DNA of 15,964 nucleotides from Deltaproteobacteria bacterium (lineage in GTDB: Bacteria > Desulfobacterota > Desulfarculia > Adiutricales > Adiutricaceae). Of this stretch, positions 6,889 through 13,655 are shown one piece after another; the stretch's first letter is position 1; every line of letters starts with the position of its first letter. A program made the position numbers and the translations under genes. The DNA is taken from assembly GCA_031267005.1 (NCBI GenBank), contig JAIRZX010000230.1:1-15964 (forward strand), given 5' to 3'. The notes under the pieces were generated by a model. The model did no database searches. It was not told the DNA's origin and saw nothing but the letters and a program-made list of their open reading frames with translations.

Positions 6889-7539
6889 ATGAACGATAAA
6901 ACGATCGCAAATCCCCTCGCGGTACTCTTCGACTTCGACATGACCGTGGCCGACACGGCATCTTCCATACTGACCGCCATGAACATGTTCGCGGCCGAGA
7001 TGGGTTTGAGGGAAGTGACCAGCGAGGACCTCATGAAAGCCATAGGGCTCACGCTGGAGGAGACCTGGATGAGCTATTGGGGCAGGTGCGAGCCGGAGTG
7101 GCCCGACTACTACCGCTCCCGTTACAAGACCCAGGAGATCTCCGGGTTCCGCCCTTTCCCGGATACCCTCCCCGTGTTGGCCAAACTCCGCTTCGCGGGG
7201 GTCAAGACCGCCGTGGTGACCAACCGGTGGATGGCCCGCCTGGCCGTCGAGTCGTCCGGGCTGGCCGGGCAATTCGACGCCATAGTGGGGGCTGAGGAGG
7301 CGGAGCGCCCCAAGCCGGACCCGGATCCGGTCCTGAAGGCGCTTGCGATCTTGGGCGTGCCGCCGGAAAGCGCCGTCCTTATCGGGGACTCCCATCTGGA
7401 CATGCTCGCCGCGGTAGCGGCCGGGGCGACGGCCATAGGGGTTTCGACCGGGGGCACTTCGCCAGAAGGCCTGTACGAGGCCGGGGCCCGGAGCGTTTGC
7501 GGAAGGCTCGGGGAAGCCATGGGGCTAATCGGGTTGTGA
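6889..7539 (+). CDS. HAD-superfamily phosphatase, paralogue 1
   Basis: A 216-residue cytoplasmic HAD hydrolase of the phosphoglycolate-phosphatase-like group with a helical C1 cap. Motif I is FDFDMTVADT, with nucleophile Asp15 and acid-base Asp17. The glycine usual after the second Asp is Met18. Motif II is VVTNR (Thr111), motif III ERPKPDPDP (Lys142) and motif IV IGDSHLD (Asp167, Asp171), so the catalytic set is complete. The cap carries a conserved aromatic block SYWGRCEPEWPDYYRSRY that probably shapes substrate choice. By hand count 142 of 216 positions match paralogue 2. The upstream ribosome binding site is weak (TGGA about six bases before ATG), so translation may depend on the preceding kinase. 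The substrate is unknown; pairing with a sugar-phosphate kinase suggests a phosphorylated sugar or a side product such as phosphoglycolate. Confidence 0.88.
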   Translation: MNDKTIANPLAVLFDFDMTVADTASSILTAMNMFAAEMGLREVTSEDLMKAIGLTLEETWMSYWGRCEPEWPDYYRSRYKTQEISGFRPFPDTLPVLAKLRFAGVKTAVVTNRWMARLAVESSGLAGQFDAIVGAEEAERPKPDPDPVLKALAILGVPPESAVLIGDSHLDMLAAVAAGATAIGVSTGGTSPEGLYEAGARSVCGRLGEAMGLIGL

Positions 7540-7776
7540 GGGTTCTGCCCCGCGGCAATTCCCGCCAGCGGACGATGTGCTAGCATCGTTACAGGTGCGG
7601 TGGCTAACGGCAGAAGGTGACGCCGAGATTTGCCGAAGCCTCGTCCGGACGGCGGCGTCGCGGCCGCCCGGGCATCTCAGGCCCCTCCGGACCTTCCCGT
7701 TCGGTCAACCGGAGGCCCGACGGCCCAACAGCAAACCTTTGGGCGCCGGGGCCCGCCGCCTTTGGTCCCCCTTGGG

Positions 7777-7802
7777 GCCGCCCTTTGGGCCCAAGGGGCG
7801 GC
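7777..7802. repeat. 26-base near-perfect palindrome
   Basis: The 13 bases at 7777-7789 pair with 7790-7802 with one G-T mismatch and no loop. The arms are GCCGCCCTTTGGG and CCCAAGGGGCGGC. Such a head-to-head palindrome would suit a dimeric regulator or extrude as a cruciform. Its role is not known. Confidence 0.5.
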
Positions 7803-8330
7803 GCTGAAGTCATCCGAGGGCCCCTTTATCTATATTCTTTAAGGGAATCCTCGATACGGGCGCCCCCGCGGCCCGGCGCTTGCGCAATGTTCGCCCGAAC
7901 TCCGCAGCGCCCTGACGCGCGGGGGGTCAAGCCCCGATGCCGCGAGGGAGCCGTCCGGCATCCGCCTCCGGATCAGGCGGCGCCCTCGAGGCCCCGGGGG
8001 AGCTATTGCGGATATCATCCGGTCCGCCTGCATCCAGCCGGGCTTCGCCCGCTTAAGGCGTCGGATGCGGCGCGGCGGCGCTTAACGCGCAAGCGGCCGA
8101 TGGCTTAAGCGTTCGCGGGTTGCCTTCGCCGCGGCCGCCTTGCGGCAGCGGCTCGCGGCCGCGCGGCCGGGGAGGCCGCTTCCGGACTGAAGCCAGCCGT
8201 AGCGCGCGTTCCGAGCGCGGGAATATCGGGGCGCGCCGCAGCGGCGCTCGACCGGCCTGAAGCTTGCGGCGCCGCCTTAATGCTAGCGGCGTAGACAGAA
8301 TGCTCTGGGCGGCATCAGCATCAGAATGCT

Positions 8331-8356
8331 CGCGGGGGCTCGTCCCCGCGGAAGGA
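8331..8356 (+). promoter_or_regulatory. hairpin abutting the EIIA ribosome binding site
   Basis: CGCGGGG (8331-8337) pairs with CCCCGCG (8344-8350) around GCTCGT. The ribosome binding site GAAGGA (8351-8356) starts at the next base, nine bases before ATG 8366. A perfect 7-bp G+C stem this close can affect ribosome access. It also decides the start: an upstream in-frame ATG at 8264 lacks any ribosome binding site and would place the hairpin inside the gene. Confidence 0.5.
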
Positions 8357-8365
8357 AAACGACCG

Positions 8366-8839
8366 ATGATAACAGAGCGTCTTGATCCGACCAGGATCAG
8401 GCTGGGAATGACTGGAGCGTCCTCCGGCGACGTTCTCCTCGAGCTCGGCTCGACCCTCGTAAAGGCCGGCCTGTGCCGGGAGAGCTATCCCGAAGCCCTC
8501 TGCAAGAGGGAGCGGGAGTCACCTACGGGCATCGACATGGGCGGGTTCGCCATAGCCATTCCGCACACCGACGCCTCTCACGTCATAAGCCCGGGGATAG
8601 CCCTCGGCGTGCCCCGGTCCCCCGTGAGCTTCATGGCGATGGGCTCGGACGACGAGTTCGTGGACGCGAGGATCGTGTGCGCGCTGGCCATAAACGATCC
8701 AAACGCGCATCTGGACTTCATAGAAGCGCTGCTCGGGGTGCTGAGGGACCGCGAAACCCTGGAGGGCATAGCGGCCGCCGGAGCGGCCGGCGAGGTCATG
8801 GACATCATCCGCGCGAAGGAGAGGGAACTTTCCGGCTGA
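8366..8839 (+). CDS. gatA: PTS EIIA component, galactitol (GatA) type
   Basis: EIIA takes the phosphoryl group from HPr and hands it to the sugar-specific EIIB in the cytoplasm. The 157-residue protein belongs to the fructose/mannitol EIIA family (PTS_EIIA_2). It has PTGIDMGGFAIAIPHTD with the phosphorylated histidine at 67, LGSTLVKAGLCRESYPEAL before it, and HLDFIEALLGVL in the C-terminal half. The PTGI and AIAIPH elements, together with a single-domain length near 150, resemble E. coli GatA (from memory), and this fits the GatD and GatY homologues upstream. EIIB and EIIC are not in the window. The gene stands alone, with over 500 bases of gene-free DNA on each side, and is not in an obvious operon. 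Other EIIA types of this family (fructose, ascorbate) are possible, so the symbol is provisional. Confidence 0.85.
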   Translation: MITERLDPTRIRLGMTGASSGDVLLELGSTLVKAGLCRESYPEALCKRERESPTGIDMGGFAIAIPHTDASHVISPGIALGVPRSPVSFMAMGSDDEFVDARIVCALAINDPNAHLDFIEALLGVLRDRETLEGIAAAGAAGEVMDIIRAKERELSG

Positions 8840-9424
8840 AGGCGAGCGTACGCCGCCCCCTTGCCGACGCGGTGAAAGCGTTCGCCGATGGAGGAAAGCG
8901 GACGTATGGGGGGTAGCTTCAGCTGCTCAGCGGCGGCTCCCCCTTGAGACGGGAGTATCCCTTGAACCGGGCGGGGGGCGTCCAAGCCATCCGCTCCCCC
9001 CCGGCTGCCCGTTAGTTCCCCCGGCCCGGCCATCCGAGCCCCCCGATCCCTTAAAGCCTCGTGCGGCGGCATGGGCAAGACATTAACCGGCTGCGGCGCG
9101 GGGAAGCGGGGCCTCCCTCCCCGGAACTGGGCGCCGTCGCTGGACAGGCCGTCTCCCGCAACCCTCCGACCCCCTCCCCGTTGGCGTCCGCCCGCCGGTC
9201 CAGCCACCCTTTCCCCTCTCCCTTTCCCTCAGCCTCTCCCTCAGCCTCTCCCTCTCCCTCAGCCTCTCCCGTCTCCTGCCTCCCGTCCCCGTCCCCATCC
9301 CCATTCCCATCCCCTTCAGCATACCCCGCCCCCGAGTTCGCCGTCGCCCGCCTGGGAAATCCGCCCCGCCCCTTGCCGCGAGCGGCCGCTGAGCCAGGCG
9401 GTCGGTTGCAAGCTGGAGTAAGCC
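8840..9424. other. 585-base gene-free stretch after the EIIA gene
   Basis: No gene is supported. A hairpin at 8909-8943 (GGGGG and AGC pairing with GCT and CCCCC, with one bulged T) lies 70 bases after the EIIA stop and may end its transcript, though only TTGAGA follows. The centre is a pyrimidine-rich low-complexity tract, listed separately. The phrase CCTTAAAGCCT at 9051 also occurs near 179, possibly by chance. Confidence 0.5.
9195..9318. repeat. polypyrimidine low-complexity tract with 12-bp and 6-bp repeats
   Basis: The + strand is almost entirely C and T. The first part repeats CCTCAGCCTCTC at a 12-base period. The second part is a run of six-base units of the types GTCCCC, ATCCCC and ATTCCC. 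The complementary purine strand could form triplex or R-loop structures. It ends about 100 bases before the second kinase. Confidence 0.8.
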
Positions 9425-9427
9425 GTG
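9415..9427 (+). promoter_or_regulatory. ribosome binding site and GTG start of kinase copy 2
   Basis: GGAG at 9415-9418 is six bases before GTG 9425. Starting here gives MIITITMNASVDKRY, which matches copy 1 from its first residue; the next ATG (9443) would remove the first beta strand. Confidence 0.8.
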
Positions 9428-10357
9428 ATAATAACCATTACGATGAACGCCTCGGTCGACAAGCGTTACGGCGTGGAGAGCCTCTTGCCCGGAACGGCCA
9501 TGAGGGTCTCTTCCTGCCGCAACACGGCTGGCGGCAAGGGGCTTAACGTGACCAGGGTGCTCCGCCAGCTCGGGGCGGACGTCCTGGCGCTTGGCGTAAC
9601 GGCCGGCCGCAACGGCGACTTCATCGAAGGGGAACTCGACGCCTTGGGCATCAGCCACGACTTCGCGAGGGCGCCGGGCGAGAGCCGTTGCTGCGTGAAC
9701 GTGGTGGAGGAGTCGACCGGCAGGCAGACGGAGTTCCTGGAGCCGGGGCCGAATATCGGAATCGCGGTCCTGGACGACTTCCTCGCGAGGTTCTCCGAGG
9801 CGCTGGCGGAAGGCGCGGTCGTAACCGCTTCCGGGAGCCTGCCCCAGGGGGCGCCTTCGGGCTTCTACGGGGATCTCGCGTCCATGGCCAGGGAGGCGGG
9901 GGCCAGGATCATAGTGGACTCCAGCGGGGCGGCGCTGGCCCGGGCGCTTTCCGGGCGCCCGGATCTGGTCAAGCCCAACTTGGAGGAGGCCGGGGTCCTT
10001 CTCGGACGCAGGCTCGAGGGCGCCGCCGACGCGGCGGCGGCCGCGAGGGAGCTCATTGGCTTCGGGGCCGGTTCGGCCGCGGTTTCCATGGGGGCGGAGG
10101 GCGTGGCCTACGCCTGGCCCGGGGGCCTGGTGCGGGCCGTGCCCCCCGAGATACAGCCCAAGAACGCGGTGGGTTCCGGCGACAGCATGGTGGCCGCCTT
10201 CGCGAGGGGCTGGAGCTCGGGGTGGGACGCGGAGCGGACAGTCCGTTTCGCCGTGGCCCTTTCGGCCGCGAACGCCCTCTGCGAGGAGACCGGCGCCTTC
10301 CGGGACTCCGATTTGGAGGAGCTAATCCCGCTGGTGGAACTCGAATGGATGTCCTGA
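9425..10357 (+). CDS. PfkB-family sugar-phosphate kinase, copy 2
   Basis: A second 310-residue kinase that aligns with copy 1 (5849-6781) without a single gap; by hand count 214 of 310 residues match (about 69%). All key elements remain: GGKGLNVTRVLRQL, GESRCCVNVVEESTGRQTEF, VKPNLEEAG and NAVGSGDSMVAAF with catalytic Asp253, so it should be active. The main differences are concentrated around residues 110-140 (copy 2 GPNIGIAVLDDFLARFSEAL), next to the expected substrate lid, and in the GXGD motif (GSGD instead of GCGD). Translation starts at GTG. As for copy 1, an HAD phosphatase gene follows (after 260 bases), so the kinase-phosphatase pair was duplicated as a unit. The substrate may be the same or a related ketose phosphate; one copy could act on fructose-1-phosphate and the other on tagatose-6-phosphate. 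Confidence 0.88.
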   Translation: MIITITMNASVDKRYGVESLLPGTAMRVSSCRNTAGGKGLNVTRVLRQLGADVLALGVTAGRNGDFIEGELDALGISHDFARAPGESRCCVNVVEESTGRQTEFLEPGPNIGIAVLDDFLARFSEALAEGAVVTASGSLPQGAPSGFYGDLASMAREAGARIIVDSSGAALARALSGRPDLVKPNLEEAGVLLGRRLEGAADAAAAARELIGFGAGSAAVSMGAEGVAYAWPGGLVRAVPPEIQPKNAVGSGDSMVAAFARGWSSGWDAERTVRFAVALSAANALCEETGAFRDSDLEELIPLVELEWMS

Positions 10358-10617
10358 GGCAACAGGCCCCAGGCTTCCGGCAGCGGCGGCGGCATGCCCG
10401 CCGGGCCCCCGTCTGCGGGGGGCGCGACCTGTCGGGGAGGGGGCCGTTGTTTCCGCGCTGGCCCGGGGAGGTGCTTAGCCGGTCGCGCTCGCCCCGGGAG
10501 GGGCATAGGCGGACGTGAAATCCGGGGGCTATGCCCGGAGCGGGCTGCGTGAGGGACGACGCGGGCTTTCCAGTCCGGCCAGCGGGCGTTAAAAGACGCG
10601 TAAGGAGACTTCCGACG

Positions 10618-11271
10618 ATGACACATTCCGGGACAGCCAAGCCCGCCGCCGCGTTCTTCGACTTCGACATGACGTTGGCCGACTCGGCCGAGTCCGTGCT
10701 GGCGGCCATAAACCTGTTCGCCTCCGAGATGGGACTGCGGGCCGTGGCCGCAAAGGATCTCATGGCGGCTATCGGCCTCACCCTGGAGGAGAGCTGGGTG
10801 AGCTACTGGGGCCGTTGCGAACCCTGGTGGTTGGAGTATTACCGCGGCCGCTACGGGGACCGGGAGCTATCGGGCATAAGGCCCTTCCCGGACGCGATCC
10901 CGGTTTTGGAGCGCGTCAGGGGCGCCGGCGTCAAGACCGCCGTAGTCACTAACAGGGACAAGGCCAGGGAGGCCGTCGAAAGGGCGGGACTGGGCGCCTT
11001 CTTCGACGCCGTGGTGGGCGCGGAGGAGGCAGAGAGGCCTAAGCCCGCCCCGGATCCGGTCTTGAAGGCCATGGAGCTTTTGGGCGTCGCGGCGGACGCC
11101 GCGGTGTTCGTAGGCGACTCGCACCTGGACATCCAGGCGGCGGTGGCCGCGGGCGTCAAGGGTATAGGGGTTTCCACCGGCGGCACCTCGGCCTCCGAGC
11201 TGGCCGAAGCGGGCGCCTGGAAGGTGTGCGGGCGGCTGGGGGAGGTCCCGGAGATCATAGGGATCGTTTGA
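10618..11271 (+). CDS. HAD-superfamily phosphatase, paralogue 2
   Basis: A 217-residue HAD hydrolase, 66% identical by hand count to paralogue 1 and ungapped against it. Motif I FFDFDMTLADS has Asp15 and Asp17 with the same Gly-to-Met change; motif II VVTNR, motif III ERPKPAPDP and motif IV VGDSHLD (Asp167, Asp171) are complete. The cap keeps SYWGRCEPWWLEYYRGRY. The start at ATG 10618 has AAGGAG at 10602-10607, ten bases away; the frame is open to 10531 but the extension has no counterpart in the other paralogues. It lies 260 bases after kinase copy 2. The segment after motif II differs most from paralogues 1 and 3 (RDKAREAV rather than RWMARLAV or RWLAPIAV). The substrate is unknown. Confidence 0.88.
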   Translation: MTHSGTAKPAAAFFDFDMTLADSAESVLAAINLFASEMGLRAVAAKDLMAAIGLTLEESWVSYWGRCEPWWLEYYRGRYGDRELSGIRPFPDAIPVLERVRGAGVKTAVVTNRDKAREAVERAGLGAFFDAVVGAEEAERPKPAPDPVLKAMELLGVAADAAVFVGDSHLDIQAAVAAGVKGIGVSTGGTSASELAEAGAWKVCGRLGEVPEIIGIV

Positions 11272-11621
11272 ACCTTGGCTTTCAGGGCACTGGCCGTTCT
11301 GAGGGCACGTTATGCGAGAATGGCTCGCCGGCCAGGCAGGGAGCCGTCGGGCGTTAGCGCGGACGGTCGGGGCGAGGCCCCGGCGCGGCCTCGTTTTTCA
11401 GCCTTCAGGACTGTCCGTCCGCCCGGCATCCGAGTCGCGGCAGGGCATTCGCCTGCCAAGCCATCCGGCCTCTCGGCCCTTCCCGCCTCCAGGGCGTTCA
11501 GGCATTCCAGCCCTCCCCGTCCCCCAGGCCTTCCCGCCTTTCACGGGTTCCGGCCTCTTGAAGCTTCCGGACTTTCCCGGCGGCCTCCGAGCCGCCTTGC
11601 CGCTTCGCGGAGCGCTCCCTT
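11272..11621. other. 350-base gene-free stretch between HAD paralogues 2 and 3
   Basis: No gene or promoter is supported. From about 11400 onward the + strand is pyrimidine-rich, with scattered words such as TTCCCGCC, GGCCTC and CATCCGG. It resembles the tract at 9195-9318 but without a clear period. No T-run terminator is seen. Confidence 0.5.
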
Positions 11622-12305
11622 ATGGCTGAATGCAGCGACTACGGGCCGTGGACCCCCCGCGCGGCCCTCTTCGACTTCGACATGACGACGGTCGACTCCG
11701 AGGAATCGGTGATCGTTTCCATGAACATGTTCGCCAGGGAGATGGGCTTGAGGGACATCGGCCATAAGGACCTCATGGAGGCCACTGGCCTGCCGCTCGA
11801 GGAGGGCTGGGTCAAGTATTGGGGCCGTTGCGAAGCCTGGTGGCCCGACTACTACCGCGGGCGTTACAAGGAGCAGGAGCTTTCCGGTTTCAAGCCCTTC
11901 GCGGACACCGTTCCGGTCCTTGAGCGGATGAGGGAGGCAGGCATCAGGACCGCCATCGTCACGAACCGGTGGCTGGCCCCAATAGCCGTGGAGGCCGCGG
12001 GGCTGGGCGGGCGCTTCGACGCCGTGGTGGGCGCCGAGGAGGCGGAAAGGCCCAAGCCATTCCCGGACCCGGTCCTGAAGGCCCTGGAGCTTCTCGGGGC
12101 GGGCGCGGGCGAAGCGGTGATGGTGGGTGACTCGTACCTTGACATGGGCGCCGCCGTTGCCGCTGGCGTCAAGGGCATAGGCGTGGCTACCGGCGGAAGC
12201 ACCCCCGCGGAGCTGGCGGCGGCCGGCGCCTGGAAGACCTGCGGGCGGCTGGGCGAAGTCCTGGAGATCGTCGGTCTGGAGCCGCTGAACCCTTCAGCCT
12301 TATAG
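11622..12305 (+). CDS. HAD-superfamily phosphatase, paralogue 3
   Basis: A 227-residue HAD hydrolase of the same subfamily. Motif I is LFDFDMTTVDS (Asp18, Asp20; the Gly position is again Met), with IVTNR, ERPKPFPDP and VGDSYLD as motifs II to IV. The cap block reads KYWGRCEAWWPDYYRGRY. It mixes features of the other two: YYRGRYKEQE and TNRW resemble paralogue 1, while VLKALELLG, GVKGIGV and GAWKTCGRLGEV resemble paralogue 2. The N-terminus is three residues longer and the C-terminus adds EPLNPSAL. ATG 11622 has GGAG at 11609-11612, nine bases away. Unlike paralogues 1 and 2 it has no kinase gene of its own. It is the last gene of the PTS locus before the mobile region. The substrate is unknown. 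Confidence 0.87.
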   Translation: MAECSDYGPWTPRAALFDFDMTTVDSEESVIVSMNMFAREMGLRDIGHKDLMEATGLPLEEGWVKYWGRCEAWWPDYYRGRYKEQELSGFKPFADTVPVLERMREAGIRTAIVTNRWLAPIAVEAAGLGGRFDAVVGAEEAERPKPFPDPVLKALELLGAGAGEAVMVGDSYLDMGAAVAAGVKGIGVATGGSTPAELAAAGAWKTCGRLGEVLEIVGLEPLNPSAL

Positions 12306-12342
12306 CTCTGGGCTGGTTTCAGGGGGACGCGGGTCAAGGCAG

Positions 12343-12366
12343 GCGGAAAAAAAGTGGGCTTTCCGC
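12343..12366 (+). terminator. hairpin after HAD paralogue 3 (weak terminator candidate)
   Basis: GCGGAAA (12343-12349) pairs with TTTCCGC (12360-12366) around a ten-base loop, 37 bases after the stop. No T-run follows. Its position at the end of the locus is the main argument. Confidence 0.25.
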
Positions 12367-12417
12367 GAAAAGCTTGCGCCCGCCCAGCTGGCCCGGCACC
12401 CTCGTTTCAGCGAAGAG

Positions 12418-12637
12418 CCTTAATTATGTTAAGGCAGGTGCAGTTTTGGTTTAAACATGGGCAGTTTGGATGCGGCTAACTAGGGGAAAGGATACTGTAG
12501 CTTGGGCGGAAAGGAGATACAAGATGTGGTGCAATGCCGAGCGCACCTGCGTCAACCCCTTTGAGTTGACATTCGTGCCTGCCCGGATTGGCAGCAGGAC
12601 AATGCCTGTCTTCCTTGTCGAACGCACCAGGGACAGT
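12418..12637 (+). repeat. left copy of a diverged direct repeat
   Basis: Aligns with 15729-15964. Shared landmarks are the palindromic start (CCTTAA...), CAGTTTTGG against TAGTTTTTGG, AGATACAAGATGT, and an identical 39-base block at 12592-12630 (15903-15941 in the other copy). The 39-base block includes an ATG that would start the transposase (MPVFLVERT). Confidence 0.8.
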
Positions 12638-13401
12638 GCTCCTGAGCCGAGAGGGCACGAGCGACACGCCGTCGGCAAGGCTCTGCTGACGAGCCAGAAC
12701 ACGGTCGGGAAGCGGGGGAAACGGTTTATGGAGCACGAGGCCGAGGGTCTCCCGGACAACCCGCGCCCCGGCAGGCCGCAGAGATAAGACTTTAGGAAGG
12801 TGGCGCCTGGCATCCTGTACGCGCTCGTCAGGAAAGCTCCCGACGGCACTTAGTGAACCGACAAAATGGTGGCGGAGGAACTTGACATGTCCGAGGACAT
12901 CGTCGGGAGGATGCTGCGGAAGGCCGGCATAAAGATCAGGGCGCTTCGGAGCTGGCGCGTAAGCAAGGCCCCCGGGTTCTGCGAGATGGCGGCGGAAGCC
13001 ATATGTTGGTGCTCGAACTCCCTGATAACTGCACGGTCATGGTGCCAGACGAGAAGAACGGCTTCCAGGCCCGCGAGCGCGCGACCGGCTTCGCCCGCAC
13101 CCGGAACGGGGGGGGCGTCAGGGCCAGGAACGGCACGTGCAGGAGCCGCCGGGTCGTAAACCAATTCGCCTACCCGGCATCAAAAACGGCATCATATAAA
13201 AAAAAATACGGCTGGAAAAGATGATCGAGTATCTTTAGGCTCATGGAGCAACTGGTTTTGCTGACACGGTTCCGGGCATCAGGGACATGACCCGCGAGCT
13301 CGACATTGTCATGGACAACTGCTGCATCCGCAAGGGATGCGACGAGTGGCTTGAAAGATCACCCGAACGTCCATTTCCACTACGCTCCCACTTCCGCCGT
13401 T
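12602..13401 (+). pseudogene. IS630-family transposase remnant, multiply frameshifted
   Basis: Recognisable pieces appear in the order of an intact IS630-type transposase, in different frames. They are MPVFLVERT at the start; TVGKRGKRFMEHEAEGLPDN plus PRPGRPQR (end of the helix-turn-helix region, to 12787); LVRKAPDGT followed by two stops near 12854; MVAEELDMSEDIVGRMLRKA with RSWRVSKAPGF (12866-12985); PDEKNGFQARERA with the first DDE aspartate (about 13048-13085); IVMDNCCIRKGCDEWLE with the second aspartate (about 13305-13355); and HPNVHFHYAPTSA. The region that should carry the last acidic residue and the C-terminus is not recognisable. At least three frame changes and two in-frame stops rule out a working enzyme. 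Confidence 0.75.
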
Positions 13402-13655
13402 TCCTTTCTCGGGGAGAACAGGTCTAACGCCTGCGGGAGAACCGGCCTTGCACCGGGGAAGGCGATAGAGGTTCCTGAAGGTTTTCCTGTCGGGTTGAAA
13501 GCTGTGCAAATGGCGATGTACGTCAGTCCCGTATTACCTCGTGAATAGATTCCTACGGGCTAAATCTCTTGTTTGCCTTTCGGTGTTGTTGAGACTGTTC
13601 CTGTACCGAAGCGCGGTATCGGTTACTGCTACAGCCTCGTTATGAACGTTTGCGG
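13402..13655. other. unassigned DNA between the IS remnant and the ATPase gene
   Basis: No recognisable protein. A short open frame here (13306-13548) simply continues the transposase remnant with unfamiliar sequence. Base composition falls from G+C-rich to near-balanced across this stretch, so it probably spans the junction between the element and acquired DNA. Confidence 0.4.

Larger units (their letters stand above)
7540..8365. other. 826-base gene-free stretch before the EIIA gene
   Basis: The largest gap. Open frames exist but their Arg/Pro/Gly/Ala-rich translations are what random G+C-rich DNA gives, and none has a good ribosome binding site. Visible structure: hairpin ACGATG/CATCGT (7572-7589) after the HAD gene, a 26-base near-palindrome (7777-7802), a small AT-rich patch (7827-7842), a 9-bp inverted repeat CGCGGCCGC/GCGGCCGCG (8130-8163), GCGCCGC/GCGGCGC around one base (8233-8247), and a direct repeat CAGAATGCTC at 8296-8305 and 8322-8331. 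The last two lie in the probable leader of the EIIA gene. Confidence 0.55.
12418..13401 (+). mobile_element. degenerate IS630-like insertion sequence (right boundary uncertain)
   Basis: The left end is inferred from a direct repeat of 12418-12637 at 15729-15964. It begins with the palindrome CCTTAA-TTATG-TTAAGG. Pieces of a transposase follow in shifting frames up to the HPNVHFHYAPTSAV segment ending near 13401. DNA up to about 13650 may still belong to the element, but I could not recognise it or find the right inverted repeat. The broken frames show that it is inactive. Confidence 0.65.

Noticed and set aside
7617..8108. 163-codon open frame in the large gap before the EIIA gene
   Set aside because: Arg/Pro/Gly/Ala-rich translation with no motifs, no good ribosome binding site, and several overlapping frames of similar quality.
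8264..8365. Upstream start for the EIIA gene
   Set aside because: No ribosome binding site; the added residues have no counterpart in EIIA proteins and would place the hairpin and GAAGGA inside the coding region.
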